A stretch of 64,000 nt of DNA from Heterohyrax brucei (taxonomy: Eukaryota; Chordata; Mammalia; Hyracoidea; Procaviidae), in contig CM053142.1 in the NCBI GenBank assembly GCA_028571685.1, positions 128,084,796 through 128,148,795 of the forward strand, read 5' to 3'. Below the pieces are notes generated by a model. It did no database searches and was not told the origin of the DNA. It saw only the letters and a program-made list of their open reading frames with translations. Below are positions 1 to 10,961 of this stretch, in pieces; the stretch's first letter is position 1; the number at the start of each line of letters is the position of its first letter. The position numbers and the translations under genes are program-made.

Positions 1-2278
1 TCCCATAATCTGAATGGGAAGGTTAATAGTCTCTTAAAAATCAAAAGGGGGGGAAAGCTATGATATCTACATTCACTTTTTTTAAAATTCCAGAACCAGT
101 GAACACAAAGCTTACTGGGGAGCTCTACCCGATTTCATTCAAAGTGATAAAATAAGAAATACATAGAAAATTACCACTTTCCCACTTTTTCAGTAATTCG
201 AAGCAGTAAATTTCTCTTAAGGTTAATAGGACAGCACAGCGGGTTTTTGTTTTTGTTTTAACTGAAATAAACACCATGAAAGCATCAGGTTATTGTTATT
301 GATAGAGGAAGCTTTGTTCAGTTTTTATTGTGACAAGAATAAATCTCTCCGTCTGAGAAAGTTTTGCCGGTTTATCAGGTATCTTATTGTTGTTTGATTC
401 CCCCCTCTTTTGAAGACTTTAAACTGAGATTAGAAGCGCCTCATTCTAGATAATTCAGACTTTTTTTTATCTCCTTGGTCCTACCCAAAGGGAAAACAGG
501 TTTTTAAAACCCTAAGAGCTCTCTTTCCTTTCAACCTCCTCTCTTCATTGTTGTGCAGCCTGGCAAGCCAGACCTCCAGCAGTTAGGGCAGGTGTAAGCC
601 TGCTCCTCTTCAGTTTCCCAGTGAGAGAACTGGAAAGTTTTCCATTTCTAAGAGACTGGAAACAATGCTTTCTGTTTTGAAATAGAGTTCTTACCTGCAA
701 GTAACATTGTCTGTGGGTGGTGTGCACCCTCACAGAGGAATCTCAGTAAGCCTTGATTATCAGGGGATTTTTTTCCCCCTTTTTCTGATTTAAAAAAAAA
801 AAAGTTTGACTGTTTTTACAGAGACTTCAAGGGCAGTTGTGAGGATGTTTATATTTCAGACAACCTAAACACTGTTTGGAGCAAAATGATTTCATTTTGG
901 GACAAGCAAGTTGATGAATTACAGTCAGCATCTTGTTCTCAAAGAAGGCATTTTTACTAGGGGCTTTTAGTCTAGACATACAAAGGAGAAAGAGGGGAGA
1001 GCATTCTCATTCTTAACACTCATCTTTTACATGGTACCTTGGCCAATGCAATAAATAGTTCATAATAAATCAGACCTGCAAATAGTCATTCAGCTGCTCA
1101 CTCAGGGAGCATAGTGATTTATAATGCCCAAGTCATAAAGGATACTGATTTATTTGTTTTCCTACTTATGCTCTTTCAAGCTGGTAAAACATTTTGCGGG
1201 CCAGTAAATGTTGGTACCAACTGGCAAAACATCAAGAAGCATATCAAAGCTGACCCTGAGTGGTGCTGTCTTGTTGTATAGGAAATACTTTTTTGACTTA
1301 ACCCCTGACCTCTGACATTGCAAAGGCTAAGGAAAAAAGAGAAAGCCAAGTAGAAACTGATGTGTAACCCTTGCAGAGAAGTAATCCAAAGATAATCACA
1401 GCACAGGAATATAATAGAGGGGAAACCCTAAATAGAGTTTGGAGGAAGGGTAAAATTGGACAGTAGAAGAAGGGTATCATGATGGTTATTAAGTGTAAAG
1501 AGGTGCAGTAATTAACTTAGCTAACACAATAAAATAATGTGGACAAGATGAAGTCAGCTGTTTCTTAGCAAGGGATGCTTCGTAGAGACGGTCTCATCTA
1601 TAGCAAGTGAAATAACATCACTCAATTAAGGAAAACGTATAATCTTACAAGGCAAAAATTCAGTGTTTCTGCATGTAACCAATTTGCTCTAGGAGTTTTT
1701 AAAAGTATGATGATGCGTGGGGAAGTCCGTGAATTAGGCTCAATATGAAATGGCAGTGTCTGGCTGTTTTTTTCTCTCCATGCTGTAGAATGTTTTTTCT
1801 ATCCATATTGATGCAAACTGGCTAAAAACCAATTATTTATTCAATATGTAAACTTACTTCATACTAGCCAAACTTGCTGATGCAAATTAATACGGAGCAA
1901 ATAGATGCTGACTTTGAAACCTGCTCTTACTGTTAGAACAGAAATATGTTGCTTTGTCTCAGATACTTCCTTTCTGTTTAGGCAATCTTTGAGGACCACT
2001 CGAATATCTATTGAATAATTATTTGTTGATTTTGCAGTTGTTATTGATGTTCTCATAGTGTTATTCAAAAGTCGTATCTCAGGATAGTGAAAAATGTTTA
2101 GGACAGTAGTGATTAAGATCCAGAAATGGTCTGTCTGTTCCTTGCCAACAGATACAACAGTTTTGCACAATTTTGTACATGTATGAAACAATAGAAAAAA
2201 GTTTCTTCTTGTGTCATTTATAAATAAGTACCTCTGGCATATAACCTAACCATTAAGCGACCTTTACCCCCTAACCCG
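1..2278. other. Unique intronic sequence
   Basis: AT-rich single-copy-looking DNA with short T and A runs (for example 791-803). I see no coding exon, SINE or LINE here. Confidence 0.6.
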
Positions 2279-2440
2279 GGAAAGCCTGGTGATGTAGCAG
2301 TTAGGTGTTACGTTTGCTAACCAAAAAGGTCAGCAGTTCGAATCCACCAGGTGCTCCTTGGAAACTTTGTGGGACAGTTCTGCTCTGTCTTATAAGGTTG
2401 CTATGAGTTGGTATGGACTTAATGGCAGAGAGTTTGGTTT
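2279..2440 (+). repeat. AfroSINE, short type
   Basis: tRNA-derived SINE with B box GTTCGAATCC at 2336-2345, followed by the typical 'ccaggtgctccttggaaact' body and a 3' end resembling GTTTGGTTTT. It is moderately diverged. Confidence 0.9.
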
Positions 2441-2954
2441 TGAGGGGGGAGTTGCTCTAACCTTAATTGTCGTTAAGTCTACTTTATGTAAAAGAACAGT
2501 TTGGGGAATGTCAAAGTAAGTTTTCTTCTTATAAATCCTTTATGTAAAGATCGTTATGCTTCATGTTTAACTGTTTTCAAACGTGGGGCTCCTTCAATCA
2601 GCAAACATTCATTAATACAGAATTGGAACGTGCATAGAAAATAAACCAAACCCATGACCTTCAGACATCATGACTTAGGGTCTCCTGAAACTTTCATTGC
2701 TGGTTTACTCGTAGAATGATTACTCTGTCTTGTAAGTATAACTCCCATCTCAAGATTTTTTTCTTTTTCTTTTTCTATTTTTAATTAGCCCTTAAAGAGA
2801 AATATGTGGTTTCCCAGGAATCAATGTAAACTTTATTGCTGTATCTTCAGTGATAGAACTCTGGTCAAGGGCTCGGACAAGACAGACAGGAGAACATTGT
2901 AGGAATAAGATGTTATTTTTAATGTCTTCTGGGGATGCTGTTTAGTAGTGTGTT

Positions 2955-3158
2955 TCTAGATGGCACAAAGAGTTAAGCACTCAACTACTAGCCAAAATGT
3001 TGGTGGTCTGAATCCCCCTAAGGTGCCTCTGAAGAAAGGCCTGGTGATCTGCCTCCCAAGGTCACAGCCTTAACGGCCTCACAGAGCAGTTCTATTCAGA
3101 TACACACGGGTCACTTTTTATGAGCCTGAATCGACTCTGTAGCAACTGGGTTTGGTTT
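2955..3158 (+). repeat. AfroSINE, long type
   Basis: This copy has the extra middle segment (GCCTCTGAAGAAAGGCCTGG, then a 'tcacagcc' stretch) of the longer AfroSINE form and ends AACTGGGTTTGGTTT. The tRNA-like head is degraded. Confidence 0.8.
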
Positions 3159-4207
3159 AATAATAGATTTTTTTCTTTCTCAAGGACCCTAAAGAAAAAA
3201 ATACAAAATGATTAACTGTAATTAATAATCACAGTTCCACACTATAGTCTTACAGGATTTTTACTCTGTTTTTCAAAGATTTCCCATCTGGTTGTCACAT
3301 TTTTTTTCTCACAGTCCTGTAGTGCATATAAACCCCAAACGGAAACAGAGGCCAAGTGATGTAACCAGCAAGGATCAGGGGTGGGACCAGAGGTCAGTGA
3401 CGTGTACAGTCAGCTTTCTTTACATTAAACCTGCCTTCGCAATTAAATGGATGGTAAAACACTAGGAGGGGTTCACTGCCTATGTATATTTTTATCAACT
3501 TCAGGGTCTGATCCTGATATGCATGGAATCATCCTGAGTCAGGGCTCTATTCATCAGCAGGTCACAACAAAAGAAACAACGAAGTTAAAATAAAGAAAAG
3601 ATGCGGTACAAATGGTATAGATGTCCTACCCTTGTACACTCCTTTTGAAAAACATATTTCCATCCTAGCATTTCTACCAGAAACACTTGGCATTTGTCAG
3701 ATTACATGGTTTATATAGGTATCATTTAAGATGCTTTAAAAAAAAACCTACAATTTTCCTAGTTGGAGGAAATAACCACTTTCCATTAGGTTAAACAGCC
3801 CCAATCCATTTTAAAATAAAAAAATCTGGCAGAGAAGTAGAGAAACTGTTTTGGGGTCTTATGGGTTGCTTGGATGGAACTTGAAAAATTGGTTCCTGGT
3901 CTTTGCTGCTAAGGAGAAGAGCCCTTCATTTCCGTTCGGACAGGACTGGCTAGAGATACTTGTGAACTTGAAACACTCAAGTCCTTAAGGAGTTGACCAT
4001 ACTAAGATGACAAAAAGAGTATGTTATTAAACTGTGCCTGTCCTTTCTAGATCACCAGGTATTTGCAGGTTTATTGGTAAGATGGCTTGGATTACAAGTC
4101 TATTGTCAGTTTGTAGTGTTATATCAAAGAGAATTACAGAATTTTTTGCAGTTAAGGAAAAAGTATCAGGACTTATGAGACTCACACAGGCGTCTTTGAT
4201 TTTGCCA
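3159..4207. other. Unique intronic sequence
   Basis: AT-rich DNA with short homopolymers. Nothing coding or repetitive is recognised. Confidence 0.55.
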
Positions 4208-4374
4208 ACAAAGCCAAAGCCATCGCCGTCAAGTCATTCCAACTCGTAGCCACTCTCTAGGTCAGAGCAGAACTGCCCCTTAAAGTTTCCAAGATGCACC
4301 TGGTGGATTCGACCTGATGACCTTCTGGTTAGCACCTGTAGCACTTAACCGCTGTGCCATCAGCATCTCCTGGG
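4208..4374 (-). repeat. AfroSINE, short type
   Basis: Reverse complement of the AfroSINE. It starts at 'aaagccaaagccatcgccgt', passes through the 'cacctggtggattcgacctg' B-box region and ends in the reverse-complemented tRNA head 'cacttaaccgctgtgcca'. Confidence 0.88.
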
Positions 4375-4393
4375 ATTTTGCGGTCTTAACAAA

Positions 4394-4555
4394 AGGAGCC
4401 CTCGTGCACAACGATGAAACACTCGTCTGCTAACCGTAAGGTCTGTGGTTCAAGCAGACCTGCTGATCTGCATCCTTCCAGATTACAGTGTAGGATGCCC
4501 TATGGGGTAATTCTTTTCTATTCCATAAGGCCACTATGAAGCAGAACCAACAGTA
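4394..4555 (+). repeat. Degraded AfroSINE
   Basis: A tRNA-like head (GCTAACCGTAAGGTCTGTGG) and a 3' body (CCTATGGGG..CCACTATGAAGCAGAA) are recognisable, with many differences. It lies only 20 bp from an opposite-strand AfroSINE. Confidence 0.6.
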
Positions 4556-4889
4556 CACAATAAGAACTGCACACAGAGAGGGGCATCGTGGTGACACATG
4601 CCCTAACATTTGCAAGGAGAGTGTCTCCACTTCCTGGTTCTATTTAGGAATCATGGCCTTCCTTCCCCTGCAGATCTGCTGTTTAGTCTGCATCTGAAAA
4701 TTAAACCCAGAACTTCAGCTCTCAGCTTTAAATTCTGAGCTGTCCTCCAGCACACACCTTCCCTAGTGCCTGTGTGGTACAATCAGTGATGAAACTCTGA
4801 ACACATTGTAAAAGTCTGTCGGGCATTATGGATCAAGGTTGGGTGTTAAGCTGTCTTCTTCCTCCTTTTTAATCAGTTAGCTGTAGTGT

Positions 4890-5075
4890 GGAGTCCCTGG
4901 AGGGAGCTAACCAAAAGGTTGGCAGTCTAAACTCAACCAGAGGCCTTGGAAGAAAAGTCTGGCAGTCTCTTCCAAAAGGTCACAGATATGAAAACTCATA
5001 GGGAGTGTTTCTGCTGTGAACCACGTGGGGTCACCACACAGCAGAATCAACTGAATGGCAGCTGGTATGTGGTTT
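4890..5075 (+). repeat. AfroSINE, long type
   Basis: Contains GGAGTCCCTGG, GCTAACCAAAAGGTTGGCAG, the 'cttggaagaaaagtctgg' segment and the 3' tail CAGCTGGTATGTGGTTT. Confidence 0.8.
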
Positions 5076-5640
5076 AGGTACAGTGTACCCTAATACATAT
5101 ATCACATGCATCATTTTGAACCAGATCAAAAGAATGGTGATATATGCAGACTAATCTCTGGGTTTTAGCAGATTTTTTCATGCTTGGTCAAAGCAACGGA
5201 AGCAATCTGTGGAATTAAATTACGTTTATTCACTTCCCTTTTTTTTCTCACAAATTAAAGGAAAACTAATGCAAATGAGTACAGTTTCTCAATAATCATA
5301 ATAGAAATAATAGTTCTGCAACTCAGTCACTTCCTTCTTCCTGGTTTTCTGCTAAGGAATTCACATGTCCCACCCTGAGGGGTGCAGCCTCAGCTGACTT
5401 TGTAAAGTAATGGTGTGCATGGCTGGGAGCCGTTACGTGTTTAAAGGCCGTAGTGGCTGCCACTCATAAAAATGTCGCTGTGCACTTCCACTTGAGAAGT
5501 CCTTTTTTCCAACATTCCTGATGCCACGTTCCAACGAGTGGGCTTCCTTGACCAGAGAACTACTATTTGGACATCTCCTGTTGCTCACTAGCCCCTGTTG
5601 AGAGGTGTTACAGTATTACATCCTCCTTCTTACTCAAGAA
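5076..5640. other. Unique intronic sequence
   Basis: No feature is supported in this stretch. Confidence 0.5.
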
Positions 5641-5850
5641 GAGTCCCTGGGCAAGTGCAAGCACTTAACTGCTAACCAGAAGGTTAGAATTCAGATACAC
5701 CCAGAGGTATCTTGGAAGAGAGTCCTGGTAATCAACTTCTGAAAAATCAGACACCGAGAAGGTGTCTGTTGGAGGACAGTTCTACTCCGACCCACAGGGC
5801 TTTGCCATGAGTCAAAAGTAACTCACCAGCAAATTGTTTGATTTGTTCAT
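5641..5850 (+). repeat. AfroSINE, long type
   Basis: GAGTCCCTGGGCAAGTGC head, 'cacccagaggtatcttgga' middle and TCAAAAGTAACTCACCAGCA tail are visible. It is diverged but complete. Confidence 0.82.
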
Positions 5851-6026
5851 TTGAAACTTGACCTTGAAGGGACTGGTTCCAGAAGCTCAGAGTTCCTTTG
5901 GTGGGATGTTGCAGACATGAAGCAGTTTTTAAAAACATCTCAAGGCATAATAAGCTCATGTCTACAGTAAGTGCTTCTGTCTACTCAGTGACTGGAAACA
6001 ATTGAAATTGGGGGTCCCTATCGACT

Positions 6027-6180
6027 ATGGAAACACTGGTTTAAGAGTGGTTAAGTGCTGTAGCTGCTGACAGAAAGGTCGGCGGCTCGGCTGTGCTTGG
6101 AAACCATGTGGCTGTTCTGTCTGTGGGGTCACTGTGAGTCGGCATTGACTCGACGGCAGTGGGTTTGGGTTTTTTGTGAG
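6027..6180 (+). repeat. AfroSINE, short type (cluster member 1)
   Basis: Head AAGAGTGGTTAAGTGCTG, GGTCGGCGGCTCGG and tail TCGACGGCAGTGGGTTTGGG are seen. It is the first of four same-strand copies packed head to tail. Confidence 0.88.
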
Positions 6181-6221
6181 GGGGGGGCGGTGTTTGTGTT
6201 TGTTTTTATTGATTTCTCTGA

Positions 6222-6366
6222 ACACCCTGGTGCCGGGGTGGTTCAGTGCTGCCACTGTGAGCTTGAATCCACCAGATGCTCCTTGGAAACTATGGGGGCA
6301 GTTCTACCCTGTCCTGTAGAGTCGCCGTGAGTGGGAATCAACAGCATTGGGTTTGGCTTTTGGTTT
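6222..6366 (+). repeat. AfroSINE, short type (cluster member 2)
   Basis: CCCTGGTGCCGGGGTGGTTC head, ATGCTCCTTGGAAACTATGG body and GCATTGGGTTTGGCTTTTGG tail. Confidence 0.88.
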
Positions 6367-6375
6367 ATTGTCTGT

Positions 6376-6460
6376 TGTGGAAACCCTGCCACCATAGTAG
6401 TTAAGGAAAAGTAGGGTCGCTGTTTTGGAATCGACTCAACAACAGTGGCTTTGTGGCTTT
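6376..6460 (+). repeat. AfroSINE with internal deletion (cluster member 3)
   Basis: The 5' head (GAAACCCTGCCACCATAGTA) joins directly to the 3' body (GTAGGGTCGCTG..GACTCAACAACAGTGG). The central B-box part is missing. Confidence 0.78.
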
Positions 6461-6463
6461 TAT

Positions 6464-6637
6464 TGACAACTCTGGTAGTATAGTGGTTAAGTGTCACAGC
6501 TTCTAACCAAAAGGTGGGCAGTTTGAATCTATCAGGTGTTCCTTGGAAACCCTATGGGACAGTTCAACTCTATTCTATAGAGACACTGTGAGTCAGAATT
6601 GACTCAACAGCAACAGGCTTATGGTTTGGGTTTTTTT
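6464..6637 (+). repeat. AfroSINE, short type (cluster member 4)
   Basis: Complete copy: TAGTATAGTGGTTAAGTG head, CTAACCAAAAGGTGGGCAG, and a tail ending CAACAGGCTTATGGTTTGGG. Confidence 0.9.
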
Positions 6638-7074
6638 GTTTTTGTATTGACTGCTCAGCTTCAGACAATTGTCAGAGGACATCAGAGGCAGTCCTTTATC
6701 CCCCTTATCACCTGCCTCTTTCTAAGGCAGAAGGGTACTCTGTGTAGTCTGGCCAGACTGACACTCAGAGCAGCTTTTCTGACTTGTCCTCCTCCTCGGC
6801 AGAGAGGTTTCTCTTCTCTTAACACTGCGGCACTTGAGGGAGAGTAAACGCGTTACTGGGGAGGTGTACAGAGGTGAGACGTGCCCTGCACCTGCCAACA
6901 TCATCTGCTTGCCGTTCCTGCCTCTGCTTGTAGGGTGGCCATGCAGGCTCTGCCAAGCCGAAAGAGCCCTCTGTTAACCAGACCTTTGAGAGAACTCTCC
7001 GTCTGAGCACCTGAGATCCATGTTATCTCCAAAAGCTAAACAGAGGCATACTCCCACCTCTGACCTCCTAGCAG
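6638..7074. other. Unique intronic sequence, GC-richer
   Basis: It is less AT-rich than its surroundings, with overlapping open frames on both strands. I see no conserved domain, and the frames look like chance. Confidence 0.5.
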
Positions 7075-7425
7075 TCTTGCTGTTAGGAGCTGTCCAGTTG
7101 GCCCCCGACTCATGGTGACCCCGTGTACGGTAGTCACAATGCTGCCCAGTCCTGCGCCATCCCCTTGGGCAGCTGCAGAGCAGACTGTGTGATCCATAAG
7201 ATCTCCATGGCCCATTTTTCAGAACGAGTCAGACCTCAGACCTTTCCTGTTAGCCTGGAAGCTCTGTGGAAACTGTTGGGCGTCGTAACAACATCCAAGC
7301 CTCCACTGACAGATCAGAGGGTGGGTCCTCATGAGCTGCATTGGCAGAAACTGAACCTGGGTGTCCTGAGTGAAGGCAAGAAGTCTACCACGGAACCACC
7401 ACTGTCCAGTACTTACTGACAGCTA
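7075..7425 (-). repeat. AfroRTE-derived composite element
   Basis: The left end (CCCGACTCATGGTGACCC, then CTGCCCAGTCCTGCGCCATC) matches the reverse-complemented 3' end of the AfroRTE LINE. The right part (GTGTGATCCATAAG.. CCTGGAAGCTCTGTGGAAAC) matches reverse-complemented AfroRTE 5' sequence. The long middle of the LINE is absent, so this looks like an internally deleted non-autonomous copy. It resembles 22922-23430. Confidence 0.5.
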
Positions 7426-7503
7426 CTAGGGCCAGCCTTTTCAAGTCAGCAGAACAGGTACACTAGGAAGACATTTGTGTGTGCTGTGTTAAGAACTATT
7501 AGG

Positions 7504-7697
7504 AGTCCTTGTGGCACTGTGCTTAAAACACTCAGCTGCTAATGAAAGGTCAGAGGTTCAAACCCACCAGGGGCTGCATGGGAGAAGAGGCCTAGCCATC
7601 TGCTCCCTTAAAGACAGCAGCTTAGGCAACCGTTTGGGGAGTTTCTGCTCCATCCTGTAGGGTCTGTGCACCAGAATCAACTGTACAGCTCCCAAGC
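7504..7697 (+). repeat. AfroSINE, long type
   Basis: GAGTCCTTGTGGCACTGTGC head, GGTCAGAGGTTCAAACCCAC B box and CAGAATCAACTGTACAGC tail. Confidence 0.85.
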
Positions 7698-7756
7698 AAC
7701 AACAAAGGATTGTTAACAAAGGAAGCACAACCAGAGAACATGACTTTCCACTGAGT

Positions 7757-7898
7757 TATAGGATCTGACTCATGGTGACCCTGGGGGCCAGAGTAGAACT
7801 GCCCCCTAGAGTATTCAAGGAGCGCCTGGTGGATTTGAACTGCCGACCTTTTGGTTAGCAGTGGTAGCACTTAACCCATCATACCACCAGGGTTTCCC
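7757..7898 (-). repeat. AfroSINE, short type
   Basis: Reverse complement with GGAGCGCCTGGTGGATTTGA, CCGACCTTTTGGTTAGCAG and TACCACCAGGGTTTC at the head end. Confidence 0.9.
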
Positions 7899-8785
7899 GA
7901 GTTGTATGTAAGGGATTTGAATAAACCACTTACATGTCAGGAGCGTCACCAACTCAAACCAAGCCAATTTTCTGGGAGTGTTTTGGAAGGCTGATGATAC
8001 TGTGTCTAGTCCAAGATTTTTGTGATTTCATGGCCTTAGGATTCTATGGCCTTCTGAATTTGGATGTGCTTTGGCTTCTGGCTTAGAGAGAAAATTCAAG
8101 CAATTACAAGTGAAATAATCACTAGTAGATCTAGGAGACTTTGCAGCTTGATTGAATTCTGCTACCTTCTTAACTGTAGGGAGGAATAAAACATACCTGC
8201 TAGCTTTTATTCTGTTTGGTCTGCTTCTGGATTGTAACCCAGATCCATACCTCATGCCATAAGCATGAGTGAATCGTTTGGGGTTCAATGAAAATTGTTT
8301 CTCCTGGACAGCTTCATGACCTTCTGTAACTTAGATTTTAAGTGAGAAGACAGTGTCATAAGGTAGCTGAACCTTGGCTGGTCTCGCTTGTGTCTCTCCT
8401 CGGCCTCAACTGTGCTACATCCTCCTTTGTGGCCAAGACTCCAGAGAGAGTCTCGGGGTCACGGTCTGCTGCCTAGTCGAGAGGTATAAGCCTGAGACTT
8501 AAACATGGAAAGCCCATACGGACTTTGGGGGCCGAGAAGAGAGGGGAGGTAGCTTCATACGTTCCACATTTCCCACATAACCCAAAGCAGACTAAACAAA
8601 ACCAGTGTGAAATCTCATGACTTGATGCTGCTGTGGTTATATTTTTGAAGCTGTAATCCATTCATTTGTATGTGTGTTTATTCCCAGGATTTACAACCTT
8701 CTCAGTCTTCTGGGGGAAGAGAACGTTTGAACCCCTTTGTAAAGGGTTTGCAGAAAGCAGCAGGCTGTAATTAAAGCCCAGGATA
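7899..8785. other. Unique intronic sequence
   Basis: No exon or repeat is recognised in this stretch. Confidence 0.5.
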
Positions 8786-8850
8786 GTGTATGTGTGTGTG
8801 TGAGTGTACACGCGTGCGTGCATGTGTGTGTGTGTGTGTGTGTGTGTGAG
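8786..8850. repeat. (TG)n microsatellite
   Basis: An imperfect TG run with an interrupting CGTGCGTGCATG section, followed by about 14 uninterrupted GT units. It is a likely length-polymorphic locus. Confidence 0.95.
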
Positions 8851-9732
8851 ATGTGAGTTTGTGAGGGCCTGTTTGCTGCTCTTGTGCACAAGTGTCACAC
8901 ATGGTAGCATTTAGGAACTCTTCACAGCTGAAGTGTTTGAAACACTAATGAAGGGAAGTTTGCTCATAGAACGCAGACGAGCTTCAGGCATGCTGTACTG
9001 AACGGTGTGCAGTAGTGACCTGGGAAAGGAAGAGAGGTGTAAATGGTGTCAGTTAGCCACCCAGACAAAATGAAGCCATGTGGAAAATCAAATCGATTCA
9101 AGTATGAAGACTGTTAGAAGCTGTTTTAAGCTGGCCGGTCTTAAAGGGGCTCCGTTTGCTCAGGAGTAAATGTTTACCTATTCTCCTAGATCTTTTCCTG
9201 CAGTCCTAGGAGAGAGCATGCAGGGTTTGATAAAAATCATCCTCTCGCTAACGACGCTTTTATCAGAAATGTTTATTGTCTCCGCTTTACCACCCATGTC
9301 CTGGAAGGTACCACACATTTGTTAAATAAGCAAAAGTAAAGAGAGCTGTGCAGCTCAAGGCAGGCTTGTAGAAACCCAACAAATTCCAGAGCCATAAGGA
9401 ATCAGAAAAAAAGAAGCAGGGAAGGAGTAGTTAGATTTACATGAAGTGGAGGCCCTGCGAATGCATATAGATTCGATTTTCTCTGCTTGGCTAGCCAGCT
9501 ATTCAAGTTTGGCCAATGTGGATTTAGCATTGAGATGGAGCAGTTATGCCAGACTTGGTCATCATCTTAAAATGTGCTTTAATAAATACAAGAACGAGGA
9601 AATAGATTTGGAAAGGAAGCTGGCAGCTCCTTGCTACAGCTATTCGTCCAACTCGCGCACTTGCTCCAGCGCTGCCTCAGCACTCTGGCCTAGAGCTTAT
9701 GCACCGGTCCTACTCATGTGACTCCAGGCACA
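8851..9732. other. Unique intronic sequence
   Basis: Mostly single-copy-looking DNA. The open frame at 9446-9721 has no recognisable domain and no splice context supporting an exon. Confidence 0.5.
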
Positions 9733-9813
9733 TTGTTGGGTGCCAGCGACCCGAGTGACCCTGTGTGATGGAGTCGAATTGCCACATGGGTTAACTGTTG
9801 TGCCACCAGGGCT
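9733..9813 (-). repeat. AfroSINE fragment
   Basis: Short reverse-complement piece: GAGTCGAATTGCC near its 5' part, and GTTAACTGTTGTGCCACCAGG of the tRNA-like head. The centre is deleted. Confidence 0.6.
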
Positions 9814-9989
9814 CGTGTTGGGGGCATGTTAATCGTGTGTTTCCTGGTTTGGGCAACCCTAACAGTGGGACTAATAAATGATAGTACCTGAAACTGCCTG
9901 GAACTGTGCTCCTTGGGTTTTCATGCCTGTGACTTTTCGGAAGCAGCCGTCTAGCCTCAGGGGCTGGGGGCTGGAAACCCACTAGCTAT

Positions 9990-10110
9990 TTGCTTAGTAG
10001 TAGCTGAGCACTTAACTCTGTGTCACCTAGGAGCTTCTTTAAGGCCGTCTGTAGACAGTCACTGTGAGTCAGAATTGGCTCCATGACACTGCACTCGGTT
10101 TTTTGGTTTA
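9990..10110 (+). repeat. AfroSINE fragment
   Basis: GAGCACTTAACTCTGTGTCACC followed by GTCACTGTGAGTCAGAATTGG and a T-rich tail. It is degraded, with the middle lost. Confidence 0.55.
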
Positions 10111-10129
10111 TTAACTGCTATAAGGTGTC

Positions 10130-10346
10130 ACTAGGTAGTAGAAGCAGTTAACCCACCTGGCTTTTACCTGAAAAGTTAGTAATTCAACTCCACCCAGAGG
10201 TGTCTCAGAAGAAAGCCCTGGTGATCAGCTTCTGAAATGTCAGCCATTGAAAACCCCATGGAAGACACATCAACTGTGTCACACATGGCATTGCTGTGAG
10301 TCAGAATCACCTCGAAGGCAATTGTTTGTTTGTTTGTTTGTTTTTA
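10130..10346 (+). repeat. AfroSINE, long type
   Basis: 'cacccagaggtgtctcagaa', AGCCCTGGTGATCAGCTTCT, GTGAGTCAGAATCACCTCGA and a terminal (GTTT)n tail. Confidence 0.9.
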
Positions 10347-10780
10347 AGTACTATAAAAGTGTTAACTATTACTACCAATATCTGGAGGAGTGATTTATTT
10401 ATTCCTTAGGAAAGGAGCCTCTAACTGTATTTTTGCTCACTTATACACTGGTCTCTGAAGATGACTAGTGGCATGCTGTCAGGGAGGAATCTCTTCATTT
10501 CTTTTTGACTCTGGTTGGTAAGTAAGCTTACAATGAGCTGACATTCTGTGGACCGGAAAACAGTTGAATTTGCTGGTCAGCCACTGTGACATCAAGCCTT
10601 AAGTCAGCAGTGGCTAGTGACTGCTCTGGGAAAAAACAACATCTTGATTGCTCAGTTACAGTTTAAAAGACCCTGAGAATGAGGTGCTTGCCAGTCCTTG
10701 CCATCTTCTGAAGTGAGCATAATGTGCTCTGGAAGTGGCTCACCTCTGAGCTTTTGGCAAGAAAACCCCCCACGGTAATG
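10347..10780. other. Unique intronic sequence before the terminal exon
   Basis: Repeat-free interval preceding the HMGA2 acceptor. I see no cryptic exon I can support. Confidence 0.5.
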
Positions 10781-10783
10781 GCT

Positions 10784-10804
10784 GTTGTCCTTTGTGTTTC
10801 CCAG
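10784..10804 (+). promoter_or_regulatory. 3' splice site of HMGA2 terminal exon
   Basis: Pyrimidine-rich tract (TTGTCCTTTGTGTTTCCCAG) ending in AG at 10803-10804. The downstream reading frame opens in phase 0 with GAG GAG ACT, matching the known exon boundary of HMGA2. Confidence 0.9.
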
Positions 10805-10852
10805 GAGGAGACTGAGGAGACTTCCTCACAGGAGTCTGCGGAAGAGGATTAG
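10805..10852 (+). CDS. HMGA2: HMGA2 terminal coding exon (partial gene)
   Basis: HMGA2 is a small chromatin architectural protein that binds the minor groove of AT-rich DNA through three AT-hooks and controls growth and stem-cell proliferation. This exon encodes only the acidic C-terminal tail: sixteen codons give EETEETSSQESAEED and a TAG stop (10850-10852). As remembered, this tail is identical to the end of the human protein. The AT-hooks are encoded by earlier exons outside the window. The start at 10805 is set by the splice acceptor, and the frame begins in phase 0. The tail is glutamate-rich with several serines, consistent with the casein-kinase-2 sites known in HMGA proteins. Homology continues through nearly 2.9 kb of 3' UTR, so this is the real locus and not a processed pseudogene, which would also lack the intron. 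Regulation is mainly through the let-7 sites listed separately. Confidence 0.97.
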   Translation, partial: EETEETSSQESAEED

Positions 10853-10872
10853 GGGATGCCAACCTTCAATTT

Positions 10873-10880
10873 CTACCTCA
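10873..10880 (+). promoter_or_regulatory. let-7 seed match 1 (8-mer)
   Basis: CTACCTCA is a perfect 8-mer target for the let-7/miR-98 seed, 20 nt after the stop codon. Confidence 0.92.
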
Positions 10881-10961
10881 GCAGCAGTTGGATCTTTTGA
10901 AGGGAGAAGACACTGCAGTGACCACTTATTCTCTATTGCCATGGTCTTTCCACTTTCATCT

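Larger units (their letters stand above)
1..10804 (+). other. HMGA2: HMGA2 last intron (3' part)
   Basis: This stretch ends at a splice acceptor (pyrimidine-rich tract then CCCAG at 10800-10804) directly before the recognisable HMGA2 terminal exon, so it is read as the distal part of the last intron. I looked for the preceding 33-bp exon (encoding PQQVVQKKPAQ) and did not find it, so it should lie upstream of the window. The content is non-coding: unique AT-rich sequence with AfroSINEs, mostly between 2.3 and 10.3 kb. The intron assignment is inference from the downstream exon. Confidence 0.85.

Noticed and set aside
6027-6637. Regular spacing suggestive of a CRISPR-like array
   Set aside because: The repeats are AfroSINEs of unequal length with T-rich tails, the spacers are not uniform, and the genome is mammalian.
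8786-8850. Histidine/threonine-rich peptides on the minus strand
   Set aside because: They are translations of a (TG)n microsatellite.
9446-9721. 91-codon open frame in the HMGA2 intron as a possible exon
   Set aside because: No convincing splice sites, no homology I recognise, and it lies inside an intron of unique sequence.
10805-10852. HMGA2 sequence as a processed pseudogene
   Set aside because: A functional splice acceptor and intron precede it, the 3' UTR ends without an encoded poly(A) tract, and no target duplication is seen.
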